Assembly: GCA_964036195.1 (NCBI GenBank)
Contig: OZ038458.1
Coordinates: 24,565,832-24,629,831, forward strand
Reading direction: 5' to 3'
Origin: Sphaerolaimus hirsutus
Lineage: Eukaryota > Nematoda > Chromadorea > Monhysterida > Sphaerolaimidae
DNA: 64,000 nucleotides
The position numbers and the translations under genes were made by a program. This document shows, piece after piece, positions 30,801-42,689 of this stretch. The notes below the pieces were generated by a model. The model had not been told where the DNA came from, ran no database searches, and worked only from the letters and a program-made list of their open reading frames with translations. Positions within the stretch are counted from its first letter, which is position 1; every line of letters begins with the position of its first letter.

Positions 30801-33138
30801 GGCTTGTCGGGCAGACGTCCGCCCGACGCGTGCCCATGTGGACCCTGCTGCCCGCCACTGTGATGCACGGCTTGGGGCATTATGCCCTTGCTGGCGCTAC
30901 CCATCATTTGATGTACAGTGTTGTGAGTAAGCACGTGGTGCGTTTGGGGGGGGGGGGGTTAAAACGTTTTGACCCGTTTAAAGAACTACAAATAGGCATA
31001 TAACTACATTAAAAGGCTGCCAAAGCAATTTTGAAGGTTGGGCATGGGCAAAATGCTGCGAAAATGGGTGATTTTGAGTTTGAGGATTGATGCCAAGTCA
31101 CTCAAAATTTGCTACAGATAAATATGTAGAGCTGAGCGAGCCCCCCGCCCCCGGAGATCCCAGTATCTTATCGACATCGTATTTTGTGAAAAACACGGTA
31201 TCGAGTCTAGGGTTTGCACTTGATTTTTTTTTACTGATTTTTAAAAAAAAAATCAAACGGGGTAAACTTATTTTAATTTAAAAAAATCAAAAAGCAAAAT
31301 TTCTGGTAGACTTGCACTAGGTATTTTGCAATTTTTTTGCGCGCAAGCGCGCAATTTCTCATGCACATTGCCATTGATGGTGTTTTCATGGGTTCTCGGG
31401 CATTTTTAGTGTAAAAGCTTACATTTATTCATGTTACCGTGCTTTGCTAGTGTAGTATATAATATGCAGCCATAACCATAATTATGTGCTCCCACATACT
31501 TCTACAGTGTGAAACATCACTGTCAATGTATTAGCCTTCTATTACAACATTATTTAAGCACTATTCCATGCTGAACTTAACTTGAAGTCACGAACATCTG
31601 ACAAAAGGCCATATACGTAATAAGTCGACATAAAAATGGATATTTTTGAAAGAAATCACTGCTTATAATGCTATCCCATGACTCCACAGTCATAATATGA
31701 CCACAATAGACATACAATACATTGTCTGACACTTAACATACACATATTTTTCTCTATACCCCCATTTTAAACGATTTTAAAAAAAATCTGATTTTAATTT
31801 AAAAAAATCAATTTAAAAAAATTGATTTAAAAAAAAAATCAAGGCGTTTAAAAAAAATTGATTTTTTTCCAACCCTAATATCGACAATTAGCAATACCGT
31901 GGCAGCCACACATTCAATCCCCCCCCCCTTGCAGCAACGTAAGGCGGGTCATTCTCGGACTGGCTTTGACGATTTCTACCCTTACTTGTTCGCCACTTTT
32001 GCGTCCCATCTGGCCGCCGACGCCATTCTGTTCCCTTTGGAAACCGTGCTGCACAGGTATGGGTGGGCATTGATTTTTTCGACTGATTTTTTTCGAAATA
32101 TAATATTTGAAAAACATTGTTTAAAAACAATCCGTTTGAAAAAATGCCCACGCTGGTGCTGATCTACCTGTAACTGTTGACTCATCTCATCACCATACGT
32201 GGAAGCTTTTGGAAAAACGTTTTAAAAAACATTGTTTTTGTAAAAAAACACATTATTATTGTTTTTAAACAACGTTGATTTTGTAAAAACAAACAGTGTT
32301 GTTGTTGTTTTAAAAACGGGGTCCTTGAAAAACAAGGTTAAAAACGGGGTCCTTGAGAAAAAAACAAGGGTTTTTTGTATCCCTATTCCCACCCCACTTA
32401 CAGGCTCTACGTGCAGGGCACCAGGGCCATAGTCGACAATCTGGACAATGGAGTCGAAGTTTTGCCAGTTTCCTTTAAATATACAGGCGTCATGGCTTGT
32501 TTTCGACAAATTCTTGAGGAGGAGGGCTGGTCGGGTTTGTATAAAGTGCGTTTTTTCAGAGGGGTCTGCAGGGGTTTCCAGAATTTTAACCTGGCTGGCT
32601 CTATATAAATATCACATCGCTTCTCCGGAGGGATAGAGGATACATGCCTGGAAATTTTTCTGGGGGTCTCAATATATATATGCTTTTTCAGGGTATACAA
32701 TGCAGAAAGGGAAAAAATAGGTTAGAAAGACAAAACCGGTTTTAAATAGCTAAAATGGGTAGATGTAAATAAAAAAATTGTATTATTTATAGCCTACTAG
32801 ATAAAAATGCATTCATAAAATCAGTCTTCAAAACTCCAACAAACTGGTTATCTTTTTCCTTTCATCCTTTCATCTCTCCCAAAAAAAACCCTTAAAAAAC
32901 CCTACCCCCAAAATCCACCCCCCCCCAAAAAAAAAAAAATTTCCCAACCCAGGGCGTGGGCGCGCTGTGTCTGCAGTACCTGCTGCACTTCATGCTGCTG
33001 CGCGGCCTCCGCATCGCCTTCGAGGCGTTCGAGGAGTCGCAGCTCAATTCCAGGCAACCCCCCGCAACCCCCCCAGTTGCCAGTGTGCAACATGGTGGAC
33101 TTTTGAGGGGTGCCGTTTTGAGGGAGGGGGGTGTTTGA
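24886..33138 (+). CDS. SLC25A46: SLC25A46-like mitochondrial outer-membrane carrier protein, complete, 12 exons
   Basis: Exons at 24886-24961, 27750-27872, 28568-28610, 29458-29515, 29839-29916, 30010-30110, 30214-30270, 30343-30400, 30701-30922, 31935-32056, 32404-32545 and 32953-33138 (TGA) join in phase to 421 residues; human SLC25A46 has 418. Diagnostic blocks match it: FASFGLGIV, YPCVALRRQCQV, CHLTPFTLLPVVYNLQ, QGPGALWKG, PATVMHGLGHY, LFPLETVLHRLYVQGTRAIV and EEEGWSGLYKG. SLC25A46 is a degenerate carrier of the outer mitochondrial membrane (Ugo1-like) that acts in fission, cristae organisation and lipid transfer rather than solute exchange; this is family knowledge. The N-terminus is Pro/Arg-rich. 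An acceptor (aaaacag) ends at 24859, 26 nt before the ATG, so a leader exon or trans-splice site is possible. Intron 1 carries a hAT element with a nested foldback. Confidence 0.93.
25016..27274. mobile_element. hAT-like element with perfect 8-bp target duplication (2.26 kb)
   Basis: Inverted ends TAGGGTGGCAGA (25016-25027) and TCTGCCACCTTA (27263-27274) are flanked by identical TCTATTTG at 25008-25015 and 27275-27282. Both subterminal regions hold arrays of the motif ACGGTACGGTAAAT. No transposase ORF is present, so it is non-autonomous. Sits in SLC25A46 intron 1. Confidence 0.85.
25431..26846. mobile_element. Foldback element nested in the hAT element (1.4 kb)
   Basis: AACACCTTCCCGGTCAGGTC at 25431 is inverted at the right end (tgaccgggaaggtgtt, ending 26846). 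The palindrome continues inward: ccggcaccc blocks at about 25450 and 26825, and a long inner inverted repeat around 26072-26490 centred near 26280. No ORF. Confidence 0.8.
28941..29333. mobile_element. Foldback/MITE flanked by TTAA (393 bp)
   Basis: The left arm begins AGCTGCGTTCAGACTGC and the right arm ends GCAGTCTGAACGCAGC; the arms pair over most of their length. TTAA lies on both sides (28937-28940 and 29334-29337), as in piggyBac-type insertions. Sits in an SLC25A46 intron. Confidence 0.75.
30612..30700 (+). repeat. C-rich short tandem repeat forming an intron 3' end
   Basis: About five copies of a 12-13-base unit (aaccccccaccat) run straight into the acceptor ccccccgcag of SLC25A46 exon 9. 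Confidence 0.6.
31208..31877. mobile_element. hAT-like non-autonomous element, second copy of the 254/20111 family
   Basis: Ends TAGGGTTTG and CCAACCCTA. The interior aligns with 254-753 (GCGCGCAAGCGCGCAATTTC and the CTTATAATGCTATCCCATG block) and gives the empty-site counterpart for the LTR element insertion. Lies in an SLC25A46 intron. Confidence 0.72.
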
Positions 33139-33139
33139 A

Positions 33140-33595
33140 TCGGGGGGTGATGGGTGATTGATTGATTGCGTGGGAAGGGGGTGGTCTCGTAGCCTGTAAA
33201 GTGTGATGAAGTGTCAAGTGTCATTCGTAATGTCATACCAATTTATTAATTGCCATGCAAAATGATAAAATGTTCAGTGATAAAATTTTTTTAATAATTT
33301 TATTCTAATTATTTTACACTTTGCATGACATTTGACAATTGACATTGACTTTTAGCACTTCATACCTTAAAGTATGCACAACTTTTTGCGAGCGAAATGT
33401 TCAAATACTTCTAGTCTGATTTTTCCCTTGGTCTTGTGGTCATTGAGCCATTTGTGGGTCCAATTCCAAACACTGTCAAGTGACAGTGTCCACGAATGTT
33501 AAAGGTACATTATAGTTTGACACGTGCTCATGTGTCTTCCAAAATAATCAAATGTCGATACTCTATAACAACCCCATTCAATAATTTAACGCCGT
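33140..33595. other. Intergenic, no gene seen
   Basis: 3' flank of SLC25A46, with several short GTGTCAAGTGTCA-type tracts that recur elsewhere in the window. No ORF of note. Confidence 0.5.
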
Positions 33596-34090
33596 TTCTA
33601 CCATAGTTAAACGTATTTACTTTTACTCGATAAATACGTATACTCGAGTACAGAGTAAATACGTTTACGTTTCCTCCGAAAAAAGTTCCCGTACTCGCTT
33701 TTACGTATACTTTTTGAAAGTACTCGAGTACAGAAAACGTATTTTGGATCATTTTTTCTATAGATTTTTAAAGGCATAGAAGGAAAAAGGGAGAAAATAT
33801 GCTAATAAATATGGGAAAGTAGTCGAAAATGGGTGTGAAACCAAATATTATTATATATAGTCAAAAATTGCTTAAAATAGGCAAAAAGTTATGAATTGTG
33901 ATTGTGAGCGAAAATTTTGGCGAAATTTCTCAAAAGTACTCACGTTTACGTTTTCTGAGGGGAAAAGTACGTTTACTCACTTACGAAAAATTACTTTACG
34001 TTTTCTGTACTTAGGGGGTGAGTAAAAAAATAAATACTTTACGTTTACGTATACTTTGAAAAAAGTTCGGTACTTCTAACAACTCTGGTT
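33596..34090. mobile_element. TIR element rich in ACGTATTTAC/TACTCGAGTA motifs, copy 1
   Basis: Starts near GTTAAACGTATTTAC and ends CTAACAACTCTG. The interior is composed of short forward and inverted versions of TTTACGTTTTCTGTACTC and TACTCGAGTACAG. Related copies lie at about 35262-35733, 44601-45768 and 52436-52950 (inverted). Confidence 0.55.
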
Positions 34091-35261
34091 TCTACCCTCG
34101 ACAAACAAAAATTTGTTCAAAGGATAAAGTTTTATAAAAGGAAAAAAATTACATTGTTTTACAGATATATAAATAATGCCTGTTATTAATTTCTTTCATT
34201 ACAAATTCTTGTAATGCAATTTTTGTGTTTGTCTCAAATTGGAACAGGCCCCCGGTGTTGCGTAATATTGCCCCGATAATAATTTTCACGAGATTCGTAG
34301 AAATTGTGACAAAAACCGTGTATTTTTCCCATAAATAGACCTCCGCGTTCCAGAACTTGTTGCGTGTGGTTGTGCAATTTTTTACTCCGTTAATTTTGGG
34401 TGATTTTGGCCACACGCACTATTTTTATGGCTGAAATTTTGAAAACTGGAAACTTTGTCTCGGGTGCATTTGAGTTGACCGGAATGATTTCAGTGTTGAT
34501 TTATCAGTTTCCGAAATTTTGGTCATAAATTTGTGTGTGTACGCTCAGACGTGTGTTAACAATGCGTGATTACATGGGTAATAATTTTTAGGCAAGAACA
34601 ATTATGGTGTAATCTCCGCGGACCACATTCTATGCATTTTTCTGAGGGACAACTCTATCATGACGCCATCGTTAATAAAAAAATTGTTCTATTTTCAAAA
34701 ATATTTTCAGGCACGAAGCGTATGTTGATTGTACTCGACTCCGTTTTTTTCTTAAAAAAAAAATTTTTTTCTTTGTGAAAGTGCACACATAAGTATCCTG
34801 CTCGCGCGTTATCGACTAAGAGATAAGTTATTTTGAGCGCATACTTTGCGGTCCGCCGAGTGAATATACTTAACTACTTTCAACGTGCTCTAGGCGGTTG
34901 TTTAAAAAAATATTATGCTGCATAAACATTTATTTTTACATTAATTCGACTTCTTTTTACATATTTATTCTACCCCGCGATAAAAATACAAATCGTCAAT
35001 AGTTTTTGTGTAAACTCGTCTCAACAGTTGCCGATAGGTTGGGCGACTATCGAAAATTAAACTAATCTGCTAATTGCTTCCATTCAAAGCGATACGACAA
35101 TATTCATTTCGTCTACTTTTTTCATCGCAATTTTAATTTGATATGTGCTACTATAGCGACTTATTGGCACGCCTTATAAGGCTTATGACGGCTTATGACT
35201 TATTGGCACGCCATTCTACAGCGACAACATAAATATGCGTAAAGTCATGTTTAGCTACCAT
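34091..35261. other. Intergenic, mostly unexplained AT-rich sequence
   Basis: A block at about 34770-34860 (gcacacataagtatcctgct, then cgcgcgttatcgactaag) recurs inversely near 40665-40745 and 42600-42690, so a third small repeat family is present. No coding signal. Confidence 0.4.
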
Positions 35262-35733
35262 AATTGTTAAAACGTATTTACGTTTACTAGATAATTACGG
35301 ATACTCGAGTACTGCGTAAATACATTTTCGTTTCCTTGCGAAAGAAATACCGGTACTCACTTACTCGTGTACTTTTATAAAGTATTTTTATGGGACAGAA
35401 AATGTCATTTTGCCAAACAGAAAGTGCAAACATAAGACATAAGAAGTCATAAGACTTTTAGCAGGAAGAAAAAAAACATATTTTTGTATATCAGAGTAAA
35501 AATTCGAAAAATACTGACTTTTTTCTGAGAAAAATACTACCCATTTTTTACGTTTTCTACAGAAAAAAAAATCGTTTTTATGTTTTCTCTGAAAAAAAGT
35601 ATTTTACTCACGTTTTACGCAGTGTAAAAGTATTTTAAAAATACTTTACGTTTTCTGTACTCAAGGGTGAGTAAAAGAAAAATACTTTACGTTTACTTTT
35701 AAAAAAGTTCAGTACTTTTAACAACTCTGTTAG
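35262..35733. mobile_element. TIR element rich in ACGTATTTAC motifs, copy 2
   Basis: Begins GTTAAAACGTATTTACGTTTAC and ends TTAACAACTCTG, like the copy at 33596. Confidence 0.55.
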
Positions 35734-36182
35734 CTACCTAAGATTACCCGTGCATTTCCGCGAAGATTCCGTCAAAAAACAATTCCCAATGATAAATTGA
35801 CAAAAGAAACCCCCTGGTTTGAGCGCAGGGGGGGGGGTTATTGGAGGCAACACACTAAATATCTACATGTGCACCAATCCCTCCATTTCTGCCGCGTTAA
35901 AACCACAAAATCAGCCAGCGAGCTTCCTTAACTATTATCAGTGGCACTCAGGAACGTACCTACGATTTGAGTTAAGGGGGGGGGGTGAATTTTGTCCATT
36001 ATCATTCAATTATCAGCAAATTAAGAAAAATTATCATTTAATTTTCTTGAATACATAGAATACAATCGTTGACGTTTATTTTATTTGTGGCCCTGGAAGG
36101 GGGCGCCCCCCCCCAGCCCCCCCCCCCCCCTACGTACTGGCTGCACTGACTGTATTATGTACCCAATTTTGCCGCCACGCAG

Positions 36183-36406
36183 CCACATGGATATGTCGCT
36201 TGGCAACTGGTTCCTAGGTGAGATACGCTTGAGCTTACATCATACTGCTTATATTCGCGCGCTGCACACTTTTCATGGATGTCTACCGTATTCTATTTGA
36301 ATAGTGGATCCTGAAATTGAATATTTTTCAAGGCCATGTAAATAGATTGGTCTCCCGGTGGATGTTTGAGCGCGGAATTTTTGATGTCTTTATTTATCAA
36401 ATTATG
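36183..36406 (+). CDS. Candidate two-exon ORF of unknown function
   Basis: ATG at 36187 follows an acceptor (cgccacgcag). Exon 36183-36217 ends at a gtgaga donor, and 36333-36406 runs from tttttcaag to a gtaacc donor. Joined in phase they read 34 residues with no stop, including SLGNWFLG and VSRWMFERGIFDVFIYQIM. I do not recognise the protein and could not connect it with certainty to the DEG/ENaC start at 36892; it may be a separate short gene, an upstream exon, or chance. Confidence 0.3.
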
Positions 36407-36891
36407 GTAACCTTATCTGTAAAAATTCGGTCCGGTAAATATAGTGGTCAATTGACGCCGGGGAAATGGCGCCACGCGGGACTGGCGCTTAAGGCCAAAT
36501 TTTTTGAATCGTTGACGTTTTGACGTTTAAAAACGTCGCGTATTAGTGAAAAAGTTATCCTCAAATGACCCCAAACGCTGTTGGATAAGTATGGCACATA
36601 CAGTTGAGAAATTCAAGGGGGGGGGTCAATTCTAGAATGCACGGTATGCATGCACTCTGACGCCATTTTATTAAAAAAAAAGACCATATCAAAGGCGTCA
36701 CGGTGTGCACTTCAAAACCCTTTTTTGACGCCAAAAATCGGCCGCGCCAAAACTGACGCGATCCCAACACTAAATAAAACAATTCTGCGCACTGCCACCG
36801 GCAGCCTTGCAACACTTCACTCTTCTCTTTTGTGCCGCGCGGCGTAAACTTCTCAAATTCATAATTAAAAAGGCGTGGCCTATTTTATAAA

Positions 36892-39800
36892 ATGGGCCGC
36901 GGTCGATTCGCCACCGTGCCGTGGATGGTGCGCGCCTATTTGCAGGTGACAATTTCTCAAGTGGACAAGTGAGGGGAAAGTTGTAAGTGTTAAGTTGGAG
37001 CTGTGTGTCAAGTTGGGTTAAAATGACTCCTCGGTGTCGCTGTTTGTTTCACCCTAGTGTTAAGTGACAGCGAAATGGCCCTTCGCACTAGTTGACAACA
37101 ACCCGAATGTTAATTGGTTTCGATCCCAATTCAAAGCTAGCAGACAACAAAACCTACCTACACATTATTTTTACTTCATGTCATGTATCCAGTGTCGTTA
37201 AAATACTGGTATTTTTGGAAAGCGTAAATATAAATATCCAAATAACCGGGTATTTTGGGTAAACGTAAAGACGTTTTTACAACACTGCATGTATCCGCAG
37301 TTGTGAAAACGTATTTACGTTTACTCGAAAAAATACCTATTTTAAAATACTGCGTAAATACGCTAAATATCCCCATCTCGCTTATCTTACCACACAACGC
37401 CACTTACCACTTACCACTTTTCTTGACACTTGCCCACTTAAGGAATTGCCCCCAGGCGTCCACAGCGCACTCCTTGCGCCGGTCCGGCTGGGCAACCCGC
37501 CTGTGGGCCAGACTTTTTTGGCTGGTTCTGTTCATCGCCGCTGTGGTCGCTTTTGTGGCGCTGTTGACTAAATTGATCGCGGTGGGTTACGTTGGATTTT
37601 GTGAGGTGGTTCCGGTTTGATTGCTGGAATTTTTGGCATTTGGCTGGAAATCGGCATTTTACGTGGCTTAACACTACAATTTTCGTTGGTATCGCGGCTG
37701 GGTTTTGGAAATGGCTAGACCCGTGATAAAAATCTACTCCCTCGGAAAACCCCCACTCTACAAGAATATATAGGAATCTCTATATAGGAATGTTTTCCAG
37801 AAGATACAAAATTCATATCTTAACCCTTCACGCCAGTCTAATCTAATCTGGTGCCAGTCCCGAGCCCTGTACAGTGTGAATTCAAGTGTCAAATTTCATA
37901 TAAAATATCGTACAAATTTGTCAACTGTAATGAAAAAAGTGTTAAAATTTCGGTAATAAAAATGTTTTATTTTTGGATTGACATTTGACACTAGACTTGA
38001 CACTTTACAGGGCTCGGGACAGCCCCGTGGTTGCCCTACAGTCCACAACCCTACACTGCCTCAATTTCAATCACAATGTAGGGAAGTTTACATGCGCCCT
38101 AAGTTATCATCAAACCCGACCCCCGCCCTACTCACCCCTCCCCCTTCAGGAGTACACCGAGTACCCAGTGAAAGCGGCGGATTACACCGAGGCGAGCGAC
38201 GTGCGCGCGTTCCCGGCGGTGACGGTGTGCAACTTGAACCCGTTGAAGAAGTCCGAGTCGTTGCCCGCGTCCGTGGCCGTGGCCATCAGCGACATGTTGA
38301 ACGTGCGTGAAGGGTTGGGCAGGGGTTCAGTGTGGGGGTTTACCCTTCCCCCTCAAATGAGCCAGATATGTAACGAATGCTGCGGCCGTTCAGCTAGGTA
38401 TCTATCTATCCATCCATCTATCTATCTTTTTATCTATCCCGAGGCAAATTGACAATTTGGCTACTATCCCTCGAACCTTTCACCACCCCCCCCTTCTGTT
38501 GAAAATTGTCGCGTCTCCGTTTTCCAGACAGTGTTTGGACTTTTTTATCTTTCATTTTTCCTTTCATATATATTTCCTCTGTCTGTCGAACCCCCATAAA
38601 CAACGTTGTACAGACACGCTACAGCCACTCTGAGGGGGGTGTGCCCTTTGAAGACAAAATGCGACAACAGGCTGCTTCCTACTCTGCGAATTCTGCCGCG
38701 CGGTATCAATTAAATGATGTTGTTATTTACTGCACGTTTAACGGGAAAGTGTGCCATCCGGCTAGGTGTGTTTTGCTTTTTTTCTTTCTTATGTTTTTCT
38801 TCTAATGTGTTGGGTGTTGGGTTTGAGTGCCACGCTTGAATACAGTACCAGGGTATTAGTCTAAAACTCCCAGGTTCCACTCCCGGACCTCGTCAAGTGT
38901 CAAATGTCATGTGTCAAGTGTCAACAGGTATAAAGTATCAAATGTCCAGTGACATTTGATAAATTGCCGTTTTACAGTGCATTTTATGTAAATATTTAGA
39001 CAAATTGCATGGCATTTTACAGGGTCTGAGAGCAGCACCCGTTCCCCTTCTATGTGATTAGATTTGTTTGCCATTTTTTTTGCCAGATCTGCTCACTATG
39101 GAGTTTACGCACCTGTGAAGTTGAGAACTCGATAGTCGAACAAGATAGCCTCAGTCGAAAAAACGATGCTGCCGCCACAATACTTTGGGTGCACTTTCGG
39201 TTGGGTGCCATTTATCGATAAGGTACAAAAATGCACCGTTCTGGACCGGTAAACCTTTTTTTCCGGTGCAGACCATTCATCCCCTACCCTATAAATCTGT
39301 CAGTCAACTTAAATAACATTCATCCATAATATTTTATTGAAAAACCTATGCACAGCGAGTTCACCGTGCGCGACAGTTCCATGTTCGGCAACTGCATGAC
39401 TTTCAATGAAGATGGATCGAAGAACTCCACCACTCCCGGACCGGATTACGGTAAGCTGGGCGGCAGTCCCGCGCACTGTAATTTGTCAAATGACTGGTAA
39501 AAAGAAAAGAAAATTTTGACATTTTTCGTGACAATTTAACAAAAAACACTTGACACTGCATGGTTTTTTACATTTTACAGGGCATTTTACATGTAATCTG
39601 CAGTATTTTGCAGAAATTTCGAAAAATTAGGAAAATTCGTAGATCACCCTTGAACACTTGAACACTGAATTCTACAAAAAATTTGCCATCCAACATAAAA
39701 TATCCCCCTTGAATCAAACCCCATTCCCCCCCCCCGCCCCCCAAAAACAGGTCTGCGCATAGTCCTGCACGTAATGCGCGCGGGCGACATGGGCGGGCCC

Positions 39801-42578
39801 TCCTCAGTGGAGGGCTTCCGGGTTTTTGTTGATCAACCCGGCAGCCAATTGCGACCCGATTTGAACGGGTTCGCCGTGGCAAATGGCATCGAGGCCAGGT
39901 GCTAGATTCAATTGGGGTGGTAGGGTTAAAGTAGGGCGCCCTATAGGGGAGGTGTTTGGAGAGATGGCAATATGTGTTAATGTTAGACGTGTTTTAATTT
40001 TTGAGTGTTTTTTTCCGAAATTCTTTTTCGTTCCATTTTTTTAAAATACCTAGTTTTAGAGTTTTTTCTAATTGCTGGCAACCCCCGAAATATCGACCAT
40101 TTCCATCATGCGTTTGCATTTTACATGCATTTCCAACACAAAATTCCCCAAAAATTCGGCAATAGTTTTCGAATTTTGCTGAAAAATTAAATGAATTTTT
40201 GAGTGTTCTCCATAGCGGAATAAAACTTTGGAAACTCCAAAAACACATAAAAAAAATTAAAAAGACATCTCCCAACGTCATTAGCAATCATCCCTCGTCG
40301 GGCGCCCTACTAGCGCCCTACCGTCCCAATTGCATTAGCCCCCAGGGTGGGCATGCGCATGAAGGAGTATCGAAGGCTGGCGGAACCCTACAGCAGTTGC
40401 GACGGAACCGACGGGCGCAGATCGAGCGATTGCAATGAACAGGAGGGATGTCTGCCGCCCTGCGTGTTCGTTTGAGGGCGATTTGGTGGGATTTGTCACT
40501 TTGTAAAGTGTGGAACTTGATAGAGAAATAGTGCAAAAAGAACGTGGTATCATGGCAGGAATCGAACCCGCGGAATTGAGAGCAATTTTACACATTCAAG
40601 TTGGGAGTGTTGGTGCAAAGTCACTCAACATGATATAGTGCATCAGGGTTATCAGTTTGATACTTTTATACTCAGAGTATGCGTCCAAAATTACTTATGT
40701 ACTCGTCGCTAACGCGCGAGCAGGGTACTTATGCACGCACTTTAACAAACAAGAAAACAGACCAATAATCTACCATTTCGTCATCGCAGCGAAACTGACT
40801 TCGAGATGGACTTTTCGCTGACGGATTGGCCGAGTGCCAACCACTTTGTTAGTTCATTTTAAGTTGATAAATATACCTATTTGCGGTTCGGGGAATATTG
40901 AAATAGTATATTTAAAAAATAAATACAAAACATGGTTCCGCCAATATTGCCTTTCTATGTGCATATATTATACTGACGTTTACAATTGTGAATTTACAAT
41001 TTTGCATATTTTTTCAAATTGTGAAAAACGATTAATTCGCACCGATTACATAGATGAAAAATAGCAATATTTCCTCCAATACACTTTCAGCAAAGCCTGC
41101 AAAATCTGCTGGAATCGTTCAACGGACGCAAGTACAACAATACGGAAATATCTTCTCTGCGACTTTATTACAAGGATTTCAATAAAAAAGTGATCGCTGA
41201 GGAAGCTGCGATTACTGTGAGTTTTATTTGGGATTGAAAAACTGGAAAATATATAAAATTGATATTTTATATAAATATATATTTTAATTTATAAATAAAA
41301 TTAAAATATGATTGATTAATCAATTTGGTATAATGATAAAGCTGAAATTTGGGTAAACTCAAACCAACAATTTTTTTCTGAAATACTCTTGAGTACTTTC
41401 CGCCTGAAACAGTTGACTCCACATTTTTGAATATTTTTTTGTATCACTTTGGTGCGTTGTTGCTTACGTAAACGGTGCTGTCCGCGGAACAACCCGATGT
41501 TTTTAATTACATTTTTACAGTTCACCACTTTGCTGTCCCAAGTGGGCGGCTTGAGCGGCTTGACTATCGGTTTCTCCGTGCTCACCATAATCGAATTCTT
41601 GGAGATGTTCGTGTCATTCGTGAGTCTCATTGTCAATGTAGACGGGTTTTTATAATTTGAAATCAATAAAACAAGTGCAAAAATTCCACTGCTTCTGGCG
41701 GGAATCGAACCCGCGTCTCCCGCGGTCGTCCAAACCGATTTGAACTTGGGAAGTTGGCTCTAGTCACTATTAGGAGGATATATGCTGCTAACTAATTGCA
41801 GTTAGCCAGATATGGGTTAGGTAGATTGTGGAACATTTGAGTGTACCCTGAGTGTTACTTCGAAATACCCCCATGGGGTTTATTTTTTCGCCACCAGAAT
41901 TTAAGGGGGTTAATTCGAGGGGGGGGATTATTTAAATTATTCACGAAGGACAATAGTACAGATTAGGGTTTTACATACCTAAAACTGGTAATCAATTACA
42001 TTGATCAATTACCAAACAGGTTACATTTTTGCAGGTACATGGGTAAATATATACACAAAGTAGTCTATGTGTAGCTGCGATGCTAATTTGCAGCAATTAA
42101 TACATTATGTACATGATGTACAATATTCCAGACGGGGGGGTATTTCGAGGGGTTCTATTTTTTCCTCAGCTCGTGCAGACCTGGGGGTATTTCGATGGGG
42201 GTTTATTCAAGGGAGGGGTTTAATTCGATGTACATAATACGGTATGCAAATATTCTCGTCATCACTTTTCTTGCACTTGCGCACTATCCTCTGTCCTGAT
42301 AAAAATCGTCCGGCGCTTTCATTTCCCACTCGCAACCCCCCCCCCCCTCGCAACCCCCCCCTCGCAACCCCCCCTCGCAACCCCCCTCTCGCAACCCCCC
42401 CCCCTCGCAGTGCAACCTGCATCCCGACGGAGAGACGGGCGATTTCGACGAAAATTCGCGTAAAAAGCGCAAACCCAAGGAACACGATGATGATGTGGAT
42501 TTGGGGGGTCTGGATGGCGATAAAGGGGACGGGGAGGACCCCCCGCCGCCCACCCCCGCACCCCCGGAGGATGTATGA
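36892..42578 (+). CDS. DEG/ENaC (amiloride-sensitive) sodium channel subunit, 11 exons
   Basis: Exons at 36892-36945, 37456-37581, 38150-38302, 38614-38765, 39356-39450, 39751-39898, 40346-40465, 40790-40847, 41091-41216, 41521-41619 and 42411-42578 (TGA) join in phase to 432 residues. Seen in order: the STAHSLRR block (the TAHG-type gating motif, here Ser for Gly), TM1 (LFWLVLFIAAVVAFVALL), FPAVTVCNLNP, the YCTFNGKVC block, FGNCMTFN, a Cys-rich extracellular part with CLPPC, DWPSAN, and TM2 with a GxS selectivity motif (GLTIGFSVLTIIEFLEM). The C-terminal tail is acidic and Pro-rich. Such channels are trimeric Na+ channels gated by protons, peptides or force; which applies is not visible. 432 residues is short for the family, so an exon or a longer N-terminus may be missed. 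A paralogue follows at 47229. AATAAA near 42684. Confidence 0.9.
40556..40640 (-). repeat. tRNA-derived SINE-like repeat, copy 1
   Basis: On the minus strand it contains a perfect pol III B box (GGTTCGATTCC) in GCGGGTTCGATTCCTGCC. A conserved flank (aagttgggag on the + strand, ending gtcact) is shared with the copy at 41693. No complete tRNA fold. Lies immediately after DEG/ENaC exon 7. Confidence 0.6.
41693..41785 (-). repeat. tRNA-derived SINE-like repeat, copy 2
   Basis: The minus strand has GCGGGTTCGATTCCCGCC (T-arm-like stem GCGGG/CCCGC with a B box) preceded by agtgactagagccaacttcc, homologous to copy 1. The A box is degenerate and a canonical D arm cannot be drawn, so this is a SINE rather than a functional tRNA gene. 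Confidence 0.6.
41857..42244. mobile_element. MITE, family TACCGTATTACC, copy 3 (degenerate)
   Basis: Carries the family's CGAAATACCCCC and GGGGGTATTTCGA subterminal blocks and ends ATAATACGGTA at 42244; the left end is eroded (GTTACTTCGAAATA). Lies in the last intron of the first DEG/ENaC gene. Confidence 0.6.
42340..42410 (+). repeat. Tandem C-rich acceptor-like repeat ahead of the last DEG/ENaC exon
   Basis: Six units of CCCCCCTCGCAA-type sequence. Only the last unit ends in CGCAG, the acceptor used for exon 11; the others end in CGCAA. Confidence 0.7.
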
Positions 42579-42689
42579 GGGGTGTGATGGTTTTTTGGGG
42601 GTAGTGGTATACTCGGTGGACCGCGATGTACGCGTCCAAAATCACTACTGGTGTTTTAGTCGATAACGCGGGATCAGGATATAAATAAA

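Noticed and set aside
30409..30858. 149-codon minus-strand ORF
   Set aside because: Antisense shadow of SLC25A46 exon 9 and its C-rich intron.
31899..32162. 87-codon + ORF as a separate gene
   Set aside because: It is SLC25A46 exon 10 read through into its intron.
40556..40640. Functional tRNA gene
   Set aside because: B box present but no acceptor stem, D arm or anticodon arm can be drawn.
42284..42666. Long Pro- and Gly-rich ORFs on both strands around the C-tract array
   Set aside because: They are translations of the CCCCCCTCGCAA repeat and of the DEG/ENaC tail exon in wrong frames.
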